Assembly (NCBI GenBank): GCA_028622995.1
Contig: JAJQJQ010000049.1
Coordinates: forward strand, 1,550,001-1,614,000
From: Panagrolaimus kolymaensis
Lineage: Eukaryota > Nematoda > Chromadorea > Rhabditida > Panagrolaimidae
DNA: 64,000 bases
Direction of reading: 5' to 3'
The number at the start of each line of letters is the position of its first letter. Position 1 is the first letter of the stretch. Under the pieces are notes generated by a model. The model searched no databases. It was not told where the DNA came from and was given only the letters and a program-made list of their open reading frames with translations. Made by a program: the position numbers and the translations under genes. Shown one piece after another: positions 1 through 11,644 of the stretch.

Positions 1-707
1 TTTCCTTCCACAATTGCCATAGTTTTAGCACTGATTGGAATACCACAAAATTCACACATAGGAATATTAGTTAAATCATGATTGGGTAAATAATTATTAT
101 TTAATTCAAGTGAAGCTATACTTGGCAATAATCCAATCGTTGATGAAGAACTTGGAGCGGTGGTGGATGGAGTCGTTGTCGTCGTCGTTAAAATAGAAGC
201 AGCAGACGATGGAGATAAATTATTATTATTTGTTAATGAAAAACAATAGTTTAAATTATTTAATGATTCATTATTAAAATTATTTAAATTTGAAAAAATC
301 ATTGGCATTGTTGTTGTTGAAGAATTATTTGAATATGAATCATCAGATGTTGAAGGAATTTGATAATTATTAATTGGTATCGAAGAAACAGCAGCTAACG
401 AATCTTGTTGTTGTTGAATTTGGTGCTGTTGGTGAGCAGTGAAAAAATTTGCTGCTGCAGCTGCTGCGCCATAAGTTGAAGTCAATTCCACAAAACTTGA
501 TAAAGCCAAAAAGGGTTCATCAAACATCGTTGCTGCATTTGGCGCTTTCGTTGTTGGATTATATGATTGAATTGGAGGAGGAGGTGGAGGAATAGATTCA
601 ACTAATAATAAATTTATATTATTTTTATTTTCACAAATATTTGAGTGTTGTTGTTGTTGTTGTTGGAGTTGGAGTTGTTGGTGGAGATGTTGATGGGGAG
701 AAAGCAT
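1..707 (-). CDS. Partial gene, low-complexity N-terminus leading into a probable LIM-type zinc finger
   Basis: The frame is open on the minus strand from an ATG at 707 to the window edge: 235 codons plus two bases, no stop. The N-terminus is Gln/His-rich (positions 4-20), followed by a six-proline run, an Ala run (about residues 77-82), a second Gln stretch and long Asn/Ser/Thr tracts, as in developmental transcription regulators. The last visible residues read CEFCGIPISAKTMAIVEGK, that is C-x2-C followed by a small hydrophobic segment. This is how the first zinc-binding half of a LIM domain usually begins (C-x2-C-x16-23-H), but the histidine and the rest lie outside the window. Inference: LIM-homeobox or LIM-only protein. 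Another C2-type zinc finger is possible. No intron was seen in this part. Confidence 0.7.
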   Translation of the reverse strand, partial: MLSPHQHLHQQLQLQQQQQQHSNICENKNNINLLLVESIPPPPPPIQSYNPTTKAPNAATMFDEPFLALSSFVELTSTYGAAAAAANFFTAHQQHQIQQQQDSLAAVSSIPINNYQIPSTSDDSYSNNSSTTTMPMIFSNLNNFNNESLNNLNYCFSLTNNNNLSPSSAASILTTTTTTPSTTAPSSSSTIGLLPSIASLELNNNYLPNHDLTNIPMCEFCGIPISAKTMAIVEG

Positions 708-3700
708 TTAAAAAAATAAGTTTAGTTAAATTATAATAATAAAGTTATTTGAGAGAAGGAAAAATAAATATCTTTGGTGATTTTTGATGATGGTTGGTTT
801 AATAAATATAAAAAAAGAGTCTTTGGTTGAAGCTGAAAATGTTAAATAAAGAATGGAAAAAAAACTAGGAAACACGAATAAAATAAAATTCGCGATGATA
901 TTTTCAAGAAAATCACAAATTCAAAATTTAGTATTTGATAAAAATAAAAAAAAATAAGAAAAAATTATGTCCGAAGAACGACAAAATTCGCTTCAAAATA
1001 TAAAAACAAGGAACTCCAACTTCCAATTCCCATACCTTTGATTATTTTCTTGCTTTTTTAAAGTTTATTGGGTGTGGCTGGCTGGTTGCAAAACACTTCG
1101 TTTTTACTCTTATTTATTTATCTCATTTTTTTTTATTATCGCTTTTGACATAAAAAACCCTTTTTTATGTCATCATTTATGCAAGATTAGATTGTTTTTT
1201 CTTTTCTTTAAAAAGCATTACCGTAGGATGGATGCTTTTGCTATAACGAAAAAAAGGTCGAAGGCCACAAGTTTTTTTAAACTGAATTTAAAAATAGAAA
1301 AAAGCTCAAATGTCAAAAAATTATAGTTTTTTGGGAATTTAAAACAGAAAGATTTTGAAAATAAGATTCCTACAACACCCATGAAACTTTAAGTTTTTAC
1401 AAAAGAAATTAATTCGTAAAAATATTTAAATTTGCTTGATAGAATCGACGCTAAAAGAAAAAATAGCCTTTTTCCCGACATGAAATTTTGTTTATTCAAA
1501 AAAATAAGACTTAAAAGTTAAAAATTTTTGTGGTAAGGCTCCTTCAAATAATAATATAAAAAATAGGCATGAATCAAGCTACAGTAATCAAAAATTTTTT
1601 CTAATTCGTTTGAATTTTGAAACGAGATTGGCTTCTTAACTTAGATTCTTTCCTTCAATATTTTTCATACTGTATAACCCTTTTTTTCTTTCTTCAAACT
1701 CAAACACACATGCGGCGTGGCGCATTGGTGGCAGCGAAGGAGATAAATAAAAATTCAAAAACGACAGCGAAAAATGAGAGTTGGAGCTTTACTTTGCAAA
1801 CGAAACATGCAACAACTAACTAACCACCACCGACAGAAGGTAGATCAATTTCAACCTTTTTTACTTTTTACTTTTATTTTTATTATTACTTTTAGTTTGG
1901 TTCTCTTTTTTCATGTGGAGCAAGCAACAACCTAGCCTCTCTCACTAACATGTTTAATACGCGGAATAACGGATTAGTTGCATTGCACACGCACGCAAAG
2001 AAAAAAAATTTATAATCGAGATTCGAGAATCGAGAAGCAAAAAAAAAAGATTTTATAAAACCAAACAACCTTTTTTATTTTTCTTCCAGTTGACTGAAAA
2101 AATAACATCTCAAATTTCTTAATTATTTATTACAGCGAAAAAAAATAATAAAATTTAAACAAAAATCTTTCTTATTTTTGCTTTACTGTTTTTTGATAGT
2201 GTTGAAACACTTTTTTACTTTTGAGGTAACCTTTTGGGCGAAAATTAGGAGAGCAATGAGATTAATGAGAAAGAAAAAAGTGAAGGAGATAAAGGTTACT
2301 ACGGTAAATCGAAAGATTTAAAAGGTTAAAAATGTGCAAAATGAAATTTTAAAGCAAAAAGAATATATCAAATTTACAAAGATCATTTTACAGTAAAAAT
2401 GGGAATTTATAGAAAAAAATTTGTTTAATTGAGAATCAAATTCGAAAGCGCTTTGATATAATAAAATCCAGAAAAAAAACGAGAAAAAAGGTCCAATCAA
2501 ATTTCGGTTGGCAAAGTTTATATATAAAAATAATAAACAAGTTCAAACAGATATCTATTTCCAAAAGTCATGCCGCCAATATTTTGGTAACATAGGCTTT
2601 CAATCTTAAAGTTATTTTAGAATATTTTCAATTTTAAAAGTTGACTAAATTTTTTAAATTTCTTTTAAAAAACCATACTTTTAGAATATTAGTAAAAAAT
2701 TAGGTTTTTTTATTTTGTTTGTTTTTTACTTCCGCTTCCAAAATAAAAAAAACTTCTAAAATCCATATTACTCTCAACAAAAACAACTCTACCCAAAAAA
2801 AGGTTAAAACGATGGTTGGTAATAAAAAATTAAATCTCATTTTTTAGTTTTTTTTTTCATGTAGGCTGGCTGAATGTTCAAAATCATCCCCTCTTTCTTT
2901 TTTCCTTCTAAATCAAACATTACATAAAAAAAAGAAAACTCTAAAATCGGCTTAAACCCGAGGTCAACCAGCCACTTCCTACTCATTTACTCTTTCTTTT
3001 TTTTTATGGTGATCTCATCCTTTTTACCATTCTTGTATCCCGCAAAATTTTATGATGATCAAGTGAGTGAGTTACTGCAGTTCCGAAGATTTATTTAAAT
3101 AAAAAAGAGAGAGGTATTACGCAACTCAACACTATCGTTTTTTTTTTTCTGAGCCATGTTTAGAGAGATTAAAATTTAAAAATTTTATAACAAAAAAGAG
3201 AAGTTTCCAAGCTAAAAATTTTTTCCCTTAAAAAAGTGCTGGCTTATTTGGGTATCAAAAAATGGCAAAAAAAAATTTCGTGGTTAAACTTGCTGGTAAA
3301 AAAACATAGTTCAAAGAGTATCGGCAATTTTTTAAAAAGCAAAATTCCCTATATTTTTCGCGCAAAGAATAAAAATAAAAGACACACTACAAAATTGTAA
3401 TTCCCAGCTGAAATAAAAGGAAGTGTGAACTAATTAGTAGCAAACAGAAGCAAGCAAGCAAGCAAGCCACAATAACAAACAAACATATGTGGGTGGTAAA
3501 AAAAAGAGAGTTGTAAAATTGTGGGCCAGATCGCAATATTTTTTGTTTTTTTCTTTGCCGCAAGCAAAAAGAAGAAATATGTTTACAATGACGAACCCGA
3601 GACACAGTTTCTTTGATCTGATTGGATAAACGAAACTTTTTTGCTTTTCTTTTTTATTTGTTTTATAATTAGCAAAAGAAAAAAAAGAAGTGAAATCAGT

Positions 3701-6539
3701 GTCAAAAAAAAGAAGAAAACAAGAAGGAAGGAGGGAAACCTTGTTAATCCGATTTTATAGAGGACATGAGAGAGGTAAATGTGACACCTGCTGAGAAAGG
3801 AGAGAGAATGTGATACTTGAGATACTTGAGAAGGTTTAGTTCAAATCAAGTGGGATAAGAAAAAAAGAGAAGAAGGAAGAGGTTATGGTAATAAATGGAA
3901 GCGGATCATGTAAAAACAAATGGTAAACAAAAAAAAAAAAGGATAAATAATAATAGGTTTTTTTATTGAAAAACAGTAAATCACTATAATAGCCTGAGTT
4001 TACTGTAATGAATTGCCTTGAAGATGAAATACCATATTACCCAAAAAAAATGTTTAAAAATAATTTTTTTTGTTAAGTAAAATTTTTCTTTTAATTCTCA
4101 AACAATTTTTTCTTTCGCTACGCCATCGTTGCCCCTTATTTTTTCTCATATTTTTTTTTGATTTTGCCAGATACCGGAAGTGCGCAAACGCCTCTCTCTC
4201 TCATTTATTTTTTTTTCATTTCAGGAAGCAAGAAAATATAAAAAACTTCAAAAAAGAAAAAAAAAGATGAATCAATTAATAAGCTTCGTTTGTTTTTCGA
4301 GATACTTAAAACCTAGATTTAAAGAAGACACGGGGGTTATCGAACAACTTCCTGTTTTTTTATTTTATTTAATTTTCACAGCATGAAATCCAAGTCTCTC
4401 GAATTTTAATAAGTCTCTCCTCTCTTTCTCTCGTATCTTTTTATTTCGCCTCCACATTGGCTATATTTGAGAATACCAAAAATAAAAGTAAAAATACCGT
4501 AAGCTTTCTTTTAGCTTTCATCTTCTTTTTTCCATGGAGAATTTTTCTTTTAAAAAGTGCTAAACTAAAAACTTTTTTCCAGCACAAAAATAAAGTAATT
4601 TTTTTCTATGTATTTTGTTTAGTTATTTTTTTTTGCACTTTCTTCATGCACCTCCGCGTTTTTTAGATGCTGTTCTCTAATTTTTTTAATATTGCCATGC
4701 AAAAAAAGAGAAATATAGGGACATCTTTAACTTATTGACTTTTGAAATATTAAAATAACCAAATGATATGTCTCATGGGATTTAAAACCAAATAAAATAT
4801 TATTTTCAAGGGACGGATCAACTGACATTTTAAGGCTTTAACATGGAATAAATAAAAAATATGCATGTATGTTTAAATGAAAAATAAATTTAAAAATTGT
4901 ATAAAAAATAATAATAACAAGATGCAGAAAAAATAAATTAAACGGTGCCAGCAGCGTCTTGAAGCGAATAGAAGCAGTGAGGTAAAAAATTTAAAAAAAG
5001 TTAAGGCCCTTAGAAAGTTGAATACATGAAGAAAATTCTGAAGCAAATTACCAAAATAATTATGGAAGCAATTTTTGGGGGTAAATTTTCTCCAAAAAAA
5101 ATCGATAATAGAAGCTTCCGAATTGGGCGGTGTTATTAAAAAAATAAAAAATTTAAGATAAAAAATAAATTACTTCAGAAAAAGCATTTTTTGTTTTAAA
5201 ATAAATAAAAATAATTTTTAAACTGGAGGAAAGGTAACAGATATAAGTTTGCTTTTTGTGATGGGAGAAAGGGATAAGATCAAAAATAATTGTTGTTTCT
5301 AGACTTCAGAAACATTATTTTGTTTTAGCCTTCTCTATCTTTCAAAAGCTTAGAACACATTATTCTTCCAAAACATAAAAACAGAAGCTTCAGATTTTCA
5401 CTTTAAAGCCAAAGAAGCAGCAACAAACAAAAAAGAAAAAATTATATTAGATAAAAAAAATTTTGAGTTCTGGACGAAGAAGAATAATAGCAAAGCAGAA
5501 ACAAAAAAAAAAGAAGGTGAGGTCAAAAAACGCATGGGAACGCTTGCTTCTCTCTCTCAAAAAAAGGTAAAATAGAGAAAGATAAAAAAGCGTCAGACAT
5601 CAGCAGCGACATCAAAAAAATGCTTTGCCTTTTGCCGTGTCTTGTTTCTGCTGCTCCTGATACTTTTGGATGGAATAAGAGTAAAGGGAAGAAAGATGGC
5701 TTCCAAGATAGAGTAGAAGAAGAGGATGTTATAAAAGTTGTAAAAAAAATCAAATCAAATCAGTGCAAAGTCTTCATTTTTTTTGGCTGAGATCTTTCTA
5801 ATATAAAAAATGGTAGACGACGAAGAAAATCATGGTTAAAAAAATTTCTAAATAGAAGTTGTTACAAAAAAAAATTCGTCGTGGAAATTACGAAAATATG
5901 TTAGCAAAAATTATATGGATAAAAAATATCAAATCAAATTTCAAAACTTTAGAGTTTTTAATAGTAATTTTAAAAAAAATTTTTAATCAAAACATTTTCC
6001 TGATTAACCGTGTATTAGCTTTTTTACATTCAATAGAGTAAATAGCTTTTCCATGATTCAAAAAAAATGTCAAAGTTTTTACATTCTTAAAATTTTGATA
6101 AAAATTTACTTTTGGTGGCCTCGTATCTCAGGTAAACCCCGCAATATTTATTTGGCCAAAAAGGGCAAAAAAAGAAAGAAAGATTTTTAGTTTTTTTTAT
6201 TAACAAGTTTATTTAATAGTTTTTTTTCATTTAGCTGCCATCTTTTTTTAACACCATTAAATACAACGACAACAACCGCAGAAAGGAAAAGGAAAAAAAG
6301 AGAAGGACACAAAAAAAAACGTGGACACATAAATACACTTATAATTTTTTGTTGAAACAAACAACAAAAAATTGATAATAAAAAAAACTTCAAAGAAAAA
6401 AGGTAAAGGAAAAAAGAAAGGTATAATGCTTGCTTCTTTTTTTGAGAGAAGAGAAGAAAGTTTTTTGCATTGGTCAGTCAGTGAGAATGTTGTTTGAGTA
6501 AATTTTAGGCGCCCCTACCTACAAATATTTAGTGGAAGC
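708..6539. other. Intergenic, AT-rich, no gene recognised
   Basis: A 5.8 kb stretch upstream of the partial gene at 1-707. It holds A and T homopolymer runs and short purine-rich tracts, plus a small AAGC repeat at about 3447-3467. The longest open frames are 60-84 codons, low-complexity (Phe/Lys-rich) and without splice logic, so I take them as chance. It probably contains the 5' UTR and promoter of the minus-strand gene to its left. Confidence 0.6.
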
Positions 6540-6544
6540 GTTTC
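6540..6544. repeat. Target-site duplication GTTTC of the LTR element, left copy
   Basis: The five bases GTTTC directly precede the left LTR and recur at 11640-11644 directly after the right LTR. Five-base duplications are usual for Ty3/gypsy integrases. Confidence 0.9.
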
Positions 6545-6827
6545 TGTTATAACCGTAGAATGGTTAAACAAAGAGTTCCCTTAATGCCGTAGGTTGACAC
6601 TAATATAAATAGATAATATTTATTCAGGAACAAGCTGTAGCTCGAGCGGTTGAGCTTACAGCTAACAAAACAGTACAGAGTAAAAGTTAATATAAAACAA
6701 TCAATCAACTAACTAACAAACAAATACAAAATAGGCGAGGCAGCGAAGCTTCCACAATCCATACGAGACCATGAGAAACCATAAGAAGCGCCATCTTTGA
6801 ATCCATCGTGTTGTTAGAGTCACAACA
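6545..6827 (-). repeat. 3' LTR of the retrotransposon
   Basis: This 283-bp repeat matches 11357-11639 at a constant offset of 4812 bp with no difference found by eye. On the minus strand it contains an AATAAA signal (complement of 6619-6624) and a TTTATATT box suited to LTR promoter use. Ends are TG...CA. Confidence 0.95.
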
Positions 6828-6840
6828 CTCTTCTCCCTCC
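6828..6840 (-). other. Polypurine tract of the retrotransposon
   Basis: On the minus strand, GGAGGGAGAAGAG lies immediately before the 3' LTR. This all-purine tract is the expected primer for plus-strand cDNA synthesis. Its first base overlaps the TAG stop codon of gag-pol, so there is no spacer between coding sequence and tract. Confidence 0.85.
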
Positions 6841-9800
6841 TATCCAAGCATTGCATCTTCGTTCAGATTTGAGAATCTTGAATTGCGGTGTCTATTAGGA
6901 TAGCGACGATTTGGTGTTGAAGCAATAGGTTGAGTTCTTGTTTGAACAGGAGATTGAACTGCAGTACGAGCAGGAGATTCACCAAGAGAACGAGCATTTG
7001 ATTGAACAGGAGAACGATCATTAGATTGAACAGGAGAGCTTGAACGAGATCTAGCATCTTGAAATCCATCGTTTGAATCAGCATCAGTGTCAGCGACCAT
7101 AGGTTCGTCATTCTTATCCATGCAGATTGGAGCATTTGAAATTTGAACAGGTTCATTTCGAAGACGAATTTGATTTGCATGACGACTATGAGTTTTCCCA
7201 TTTCCAATATCTTTGACGACGTAAAGACGGTTACCTTTCCGAGCTTGAATAAGTCCCGGCTTCCATCGGTCATCCCTTCTCCCACGGAAGAAAATTGTTG
7301 TTCCAGCATTGAAGTTCTTTTCTTTCGCACCATGATGTCGGTCAAATTGAGCATTTTGAACGGTATCGGTTTCCATGAACTTTATGAATTGCGGACGCAG
7401 GAGATCCATTTGATTACGAAGTTCACGACCAAGGTGAGCGAATGCAGGAGTACAATTGTCAGGAGTAGCACAATTAGGAGTTGATCGATAACATAGCAGG
7501 AATGTTGTAATACAATCAGTCAGATCAATGGAAGTTCCACGTATTTCAATTTTCTTTTTGATAAATCTTTTGACGATGTCAACCATTCTTTCTGCTTGTC
7601 CATTTGATTGAGGATGATACGGAGGAGAATGCATCAGCTTAATACCATATTCATCACAAAAGTCTTTGAAAGCTTCAGAAGAAAATTGAGTTCCATTGTC
7701 TGTTACGAGCACACGAGGAGTTCCATTGTTGGCGATGTAACGGTTCATACATTGAATTGTATTCATGGATGTAGCATTATCCATGACCCAAGCGTCAACC
7801 CACTTCGAGTAGCTATCCACAGCTATGAGAATCATTTTACCAAGAACAGGTCCAGCGAAATCGAGATGAACACGATCACCAGGTTGAATTGATTTTGGCC
7901 AAGAAGAGAGTTTAGCTTTGATAGGCGCCTTTGAAAGTTGTATGCATTCCATACATTGAGAAACCATATTCTCAATGTCCTTCGTGATGTTCGGCCAGAA
8001 TACGTGCATTCGAGCAAGAGCTTTTGTACGGTTGATACCATCATGTCCTTTGTGTAGTTGAACGAGAACACGTTTACGAAGAGAAGATGGAACATAGACA
8101 CGGTCTTGCATCATCAGAATATCATGAGAGAAATAATAGTTATCCTTGATTTTATTTTTCTTCTTTTCATCGAGCTTTACCATAATTTCTTTAGCAAAAG
8201 AGTCATCAGTATAAGCAGCTTTGATTTCATCAGCAGATACCACGTCCATTCTTTCAATAACATGCATAGCCATAGAATCTTCGATAGGATCAACATCAAT
8301 TTCTTCTTCATAGAGTTCAGGAATTGCTTTTGTTTCAGCTATCAGACGAGAAAGTGCATCAGCTTGACCAAAATTGAGTGTATTTCGGTATTGAATGTCG
8401 AAATTGTATGAAGCAAGGAAGATTGACCATCGATGTAAACGGTTTGCGGCGTACGAAGGTTTATCAGACTTTGGACCAAAGATTGACAGAAGAGCTTTGT
8501 GGTCGGTCAGAAGAGTGAATCTCCTACCTTCCAAGTAGCGGTGGAATGTCTTGACAGCAATGACGAGAGCAAGAGCTTCTTTGTCTGTTTGAGAATATCT
8601 TCGTTGCGTTTCATTCAAGGATTTTGAGAAAAAGTGCAACGGAACTTCAGACTTGTCAGGAAGAAGATGAGAGATTACTCCACCAATTCCAGATTTTGAA
8701 GCATCAGCAGCAACGACGATTGGTAGTTTTGGATCATATCGAGCAACCATGCATTTATCAGATACCATTTCTTTCAGTTTTCTTACAGCAGCAGATTGAA
8801 CATTAGACCATTCCCATTCAGCATCGTGTTTGAGAAGCGCATCCAATGGTTTTCGTAGTTCATGCATACCAGGTATGAAGCTTTGATAGAAATTGATCAT
8901 GCCCAGAAATGATCGCAGAGATGAAACATCTGTAGGATCAGGCATCTCACGAATGGCTTTGACTTTAGCAGGATCAGGAGAGATACCATTTGGACCAATG
9001 ATCTTTCCTAAGAACTTGATGGAAGTGCGGAAGAATTTGCATTTCTTAAAGTTGAGCGTAAAACCCCAGTCAGTCATTCGTTGAAGAATTAGATGAATAT
9101 GTCGATGATGTTCTTCAGGATCTTTGCTAGCCACCAGGAGGTCATCGAAATATGGATGTACAAAAGGAAGGCCTTTGCACATCTCTTCCATTATTTGCTG
9201 AAAATCAGATGGAGCCGTTTTGAGTCCTTGAGGAAGGCGGCGAAATCGGAAGAAACCTTTTGGAGTTGAAATGGTAGCAAGTTTGCGGCTTTCGAAATCA
9301 AGCAGGAGTTGATGATAAGCACTTGAGACATCGAGTACAGAATACACTTTTGAATCAGCAAGAGATGCGAAGATCACTTCAGGAGTAGGTTGTTGGAAAC
9401 CAGGTTCTTCTAGTTGATCATTGAGCCCAGTTGAGAAGTCAACCACGAATCGAAATAGTTCTTTCTCAGGCTTCTGAACCATCGAGCATGGAGCAGCGTA
9501 TTCGGACCATGAGACAGGATACAGGATTCCATCTTTAACAAGTGCATTCAATTCTTTTTCCATTATTTCCTGAGCATGGATACTTAATCGTCGAGCAGGG
9601 ATGAAAACAGGTTTTGAACCGGGTTTAAGTTGAAGGTGGACTTGTTTCTTCGTACAGCAACCAATTGTTTCAGAGAAAAGCTTTGGATACGTTTTTCGAA
9701 GTCTTTCAATAGTTTCAGGAGAAGCCAGTACATCATCAGAATATAAAGCGTAAATTGTTTTGCTTGGCATTACTATAGCGAGTTTGAAAACATCATAAAG

Positions 9801-11021
9801 GTCTTTTCCAAGAAGCGAAGAGTGATATTTTGAAACATAGATATCCATAGGTAAAGTTATTCCACATAACGATACAGCAGCTTTGAATGATCCTTCAATT
9901 CTAGCCTTGACATTCCCAAACGTATTGACATTGAAAGGTCTTCCAGTGAGTGTAGGCTTACCCACTTTACTGTAATCTTGAAGATTGATGACAGTATAAG
10001 AAGCACCAGTGTCCAATAAAGCTTTTATTTCTTCACCATTGACTTGAATGTTCAGCATCAGAGTACGAGATTGAATTTCAGAAAGTTGAGATTGATCACC
10101 AGGAGTAACTTGAAGAACAGCAGGTTTGTTTTCTTTTGAGATGGAAAACATGTTTGCTTTCTTCTTGCGTCCATGACGAGCATTGTTGTTTTTCTTTACT
10201 TTCTCTTCCTTCTCCTTCTTTTTTGGTTGTTTGCAAGCAGCAGCGATATGACCAACATTGTTGCAATTATGACATGTTGAATTCAGATGTGGACAGTCTT
10301 TACGAAGATGAGGACCAGTACATCCATAGCAAACATAGCTTTGAGTTTGAGGAGAACGTTTAGTTGAAGCATTCTTGTTGAAACTTGGACGATTACCAAC
10401 ATAGTCAATTGACGATTCTTCAGGTAACTTTTGTTCTTGTTGTGTTTGAATCATAATACGAATAGTTTCTAAACAGGTGTCGAAATCTTTCTTGGCATCA
10501 GCAGTGAGAAGTTCAAGAATTCTAGTACGGAATGGAGCTAGAGCAGGAGATTTCATTGACATCAATAAGATCAGAGTTTTGAGTTCGTTTACTTCGAAAG
10601 CATCAAAATCGAAAGATGTTATTTGTTGTTCAATTCGGGCACCAAAATCCATAATGGTTTCATGTTCATTTCCATTCCATTCAGTTTGAAATAGAGCATG
10701 TCGAGCAGCAAAGAGAGATTTCTTTCGATCGAACAGTTTGATCATGACGTCTTTCAGTTGTTCCACATTAGCAACATCAGAAATTTTCTTCGGAAGGAGC
10801 GCTTGAATTACTTTCTTAAAACATAGTTCATCCAGCGAAGTAAGGATCAAAGCAATTCGTTGTTTCGGATTAACATCGGCATGCAAAGAGAAAATAAGAT
10901 CAAGTCGATTGAACCAAGTTGAGGCTGAATCACCAGCAGCAATATCAGGTTTGAATTGTGGTAATGAAGGAAGATGAACGCGTACAGTACCAGCAACAGT
11001 TGGAACAGTTTCTTCACCCAT
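6840..11021 (-). CDS. Gag-Pol polyprotein of Ty3/gypsy retrotransposon (1393 aa)
   Basis: One uninterrupted frame encodes gag and pol without a frameshift or stop between them. Residues 1-210 are gag-like. Two zinc knuckles follow at 231-243 (C-x2-C-x3-H-x4-C, a shortened form) and 250-263 (canonical C-x2-C-x4-H-x4-C), then a Lys-rich linker. The aspartic protease has DTGA at 337-340. Reverse transcriptase spans about 460-680 with LPQGL at 596-600 and the catalytic YFDD at 624-627. RNase H follows with Asp 773 and Asp 840. Integrase has H990, H993, C1023 and C1026 for zinc and D1054, D1108 and E1144 for catalysis, with the D-35-E spacing intact. The tail from about 1340 is Ser/Pro-rich with repeated SPVQS-type units. 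All key catalytic residues are present, so the element may be competent. The start ATG lies 336 bp inside the 5' LTR. Confidence 0.96.
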   Translation of the reverse strand: MGEETVPTVAGTVRVHLPSLPQFKPDIAAGDSASTWFNRLDLIFSLHADVNPKQRIALILTSLDELCFKKVIQALLPKKISDVANVEQLKDVMIKLFDRKKSLFAARHALFQTEWNGNEHETIMDFGARIEQQITSFDFDAFEVNELKTLILLMSMKSPALAPFRTRILELLTADAKKDFDTCLETIRIMIQTQQEQKLPEESSIDYVGNRPSFNKNASTKRSPQTQSYVCYGCTGPHLRKDCPHLNSTCHNCNNVGHIAAACKQPKKKEKEEKVKKNNNARHGRKKKANMFSISKENKPAVLQVTPGDQSQLSEIQSRTLMLNIQVNGEEIKALLDTGASYTVINLQDYSKVGKPTLTGRPFNVNTFGNVKARIEGSFKAAVSLCGITLPMDIYVSKYHSSLLGKDLYDVFKLAIVMPSKTIYALYSDDVLASPETIERLRKTYPKLFSETIGCCTKKQVHLQLKPGSKPVFIPARRLSIHAQEIMEKELNALVKDGILYPVSWSEYAAPCSMVQKPEKELFRFVVDFSTGLNDQLEEPGFQQPTPEVIFASLADSKVYSVLDVSSAYHQLLLDFESRKLATISTPKGFFRFRRLPQGLKTAPSDFQQIMEEMCKGLPFVHPYFDDLLVASKDPEEHHRHIHLILQRMTDWGFTLNFKKCKFFRTSIKFLGKIIGPNGISPDPAKVKAIREMPDPTDVSSLRSFLGMINFYQSFIPGMHELRKPLDALLKHDAEWEWSNVQSAAVRKLKEMVSDKCMVARYDPKLPIVVAADASKSGIGGVISHLLPDKSEVPLHFFSKSLNETQRRYSQTDKEALALVIAVKTFHRYLEGRRFTLLTDHKALLSIFGPKSDKPSYAANRLHRWSIFLASYNFDIQYRNTLNFGQADALSRLIAETKAIPELYEEEIDVDPIEDSMAMHVIERMDVVSADEIKAAYTDDSFAKEIMVKLDEKKKNKIKDNYYFSHDILMMQDRVYVPSSLRKRVLVQLHKGHDGINRTKALARMHVFWPNITKDIENMVSQCMECIQLSKAPIKAKLSSWPKSIQPGDRVHLDFAGPVLGKMILIAVDSYSKWVDAWVMDNATSMNTIQCMNRYIANNGTPRVLVTDNGTQFSSEAFKDFCDEYGIKLMHSPPYHPQSNGQAERMVDIVKRFIKKKIEIRGTSIDLTDCITTFLLCYRSTPNCATPDNCTPAFAHLGRELRNQMDLLRPQFIKFMETDTVQNAQFDRHHGAKEKNFNAGTTIFFRGRRDDRWKPGLIQARKGNRLYVVKDIGNGKTHSRHANQIRLRNEPVQISNAPICMDKNDEPMVADTDADSNDGFQDARSRSSSPVQSNDRSPVQSNARSLGESPARTAVQSPVQTRTQPIASTPNRRYPNRHRNSRFSNLNEDAMLG

Positions 11022-11356
11022 CGTTGAAATTTGTTGTAAAATTTGATATCAAGGATAAACACTATTAAATATCAGCAAGACGACAACGATAACAGCAATA
11101 TGAGTACAGAAACAGTATGTTGAACAAGTTTGAGGATCACCAATAACAGTTTCAGCAAGCAGATTTTGAATCAAAAATCTGGTAAAGCTGAGCAAGTTGT
11201 ACGAAAAGAATCAGCAGATTTTCAATCAAAAATCAGATAAAATTTGAAAGATGCACGAACAGATGCAGCAGATTTTGAATCAAAAATCTGGTAAAAGTTG
11301 AGCAGCGAGTGTTTGCACGAGCAGAGAAGCGCAAGTTGAAATTCTTGTCACCAGTT
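11022..11356 (-). other. Retrotransposon leader: primer-binding site and three hairpin repeats
   Basis: On the minus strand, three bases after the 5' LTR, the sequence TGGTGACAAGAATT starts at 11353 and is a plausible tRNA primer-binding site because it complements a CCA end; the tRNA was not identified. Further downstream a 22-bp imperfect palindrome (CAGATTTT, short loop, CAAAAATCTG) occurs three times at 11160-11181, 11215-11236 and 11269-11290. The spacing between copies is about 54-55 bp. The middle copy carries changes. Such stems could serve packaging or dimerisation, which is inference only. Confidence 0.7.
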
Positions 11357-11639
11357 TGTTATAACCGTAGAATGGTTAAACAAAGAGTTCCCTTAATGCC
11401 GTAGGTTGACACTAATATAAATAGATAATATTTATTCAGGAACAAGCTGTAGCTCGAGCGGTTGAGCTTACAGCTAACAAAACAGTACAGAGTAAAAGTT
11501 AATATAAAACAATCAATCAACTAACTAACAAACAAATACAAAATAGGCGAGGCAGCGAAGCTTCCACAATCCATACGAGACCATGAGAAACCATAAGAAG
11601 CGCCATCTTTGAATCCATCGTGTTGTTAGAGTCACAACA
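11357..11639 (-). repeat. 5' LTR of the retrotransposon
   Basis: The second copy of the 283-bp LTR, followed on the plus strand by the right target duplication GTTTC (11640-11644). See the element entry for orientation and age. Confidence 0.95.
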
Positions 11640-11644
11640 GTTTC

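Larger units (their letters stand above)
6545..11639 (-). mobile_element. Complete Ty3/gypsy LTR retrotransposon, minus strand, 5095 bp
   Basis: Two 283-bp direct repeats (6545-6827 and 11357-11639) that I read as identical flank one long gag-pol frame. The repeats start TG and end CA and are bordered by the 5-bp duplication GTTTC. In the element's own direction (minus strand) the order is 5' LTR, primer-binding-like TGG sequence, hairpin-containing leader, gag-pol, polypurine tract, 3' LTR. Domain order (protease, reverse transcriptase, RNase H, integrase) is that of Ty3/gypsy rather than Ty1/copia, where integrase comes before reverse transcriptase. No envelope frame is present. Identical LTRs and an intact frame point to a recent insertion, possibly still active. 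It sits in a gene-poor stretch. Confidence 0.96.

Noticed and set aside
6545..11639. A third retroviral-type envelope frame in the LTR element
   Set aside because: Gag-pol ends at the polypurine tract, leaving no room for another gene, and no opposite-strand frame is credible.
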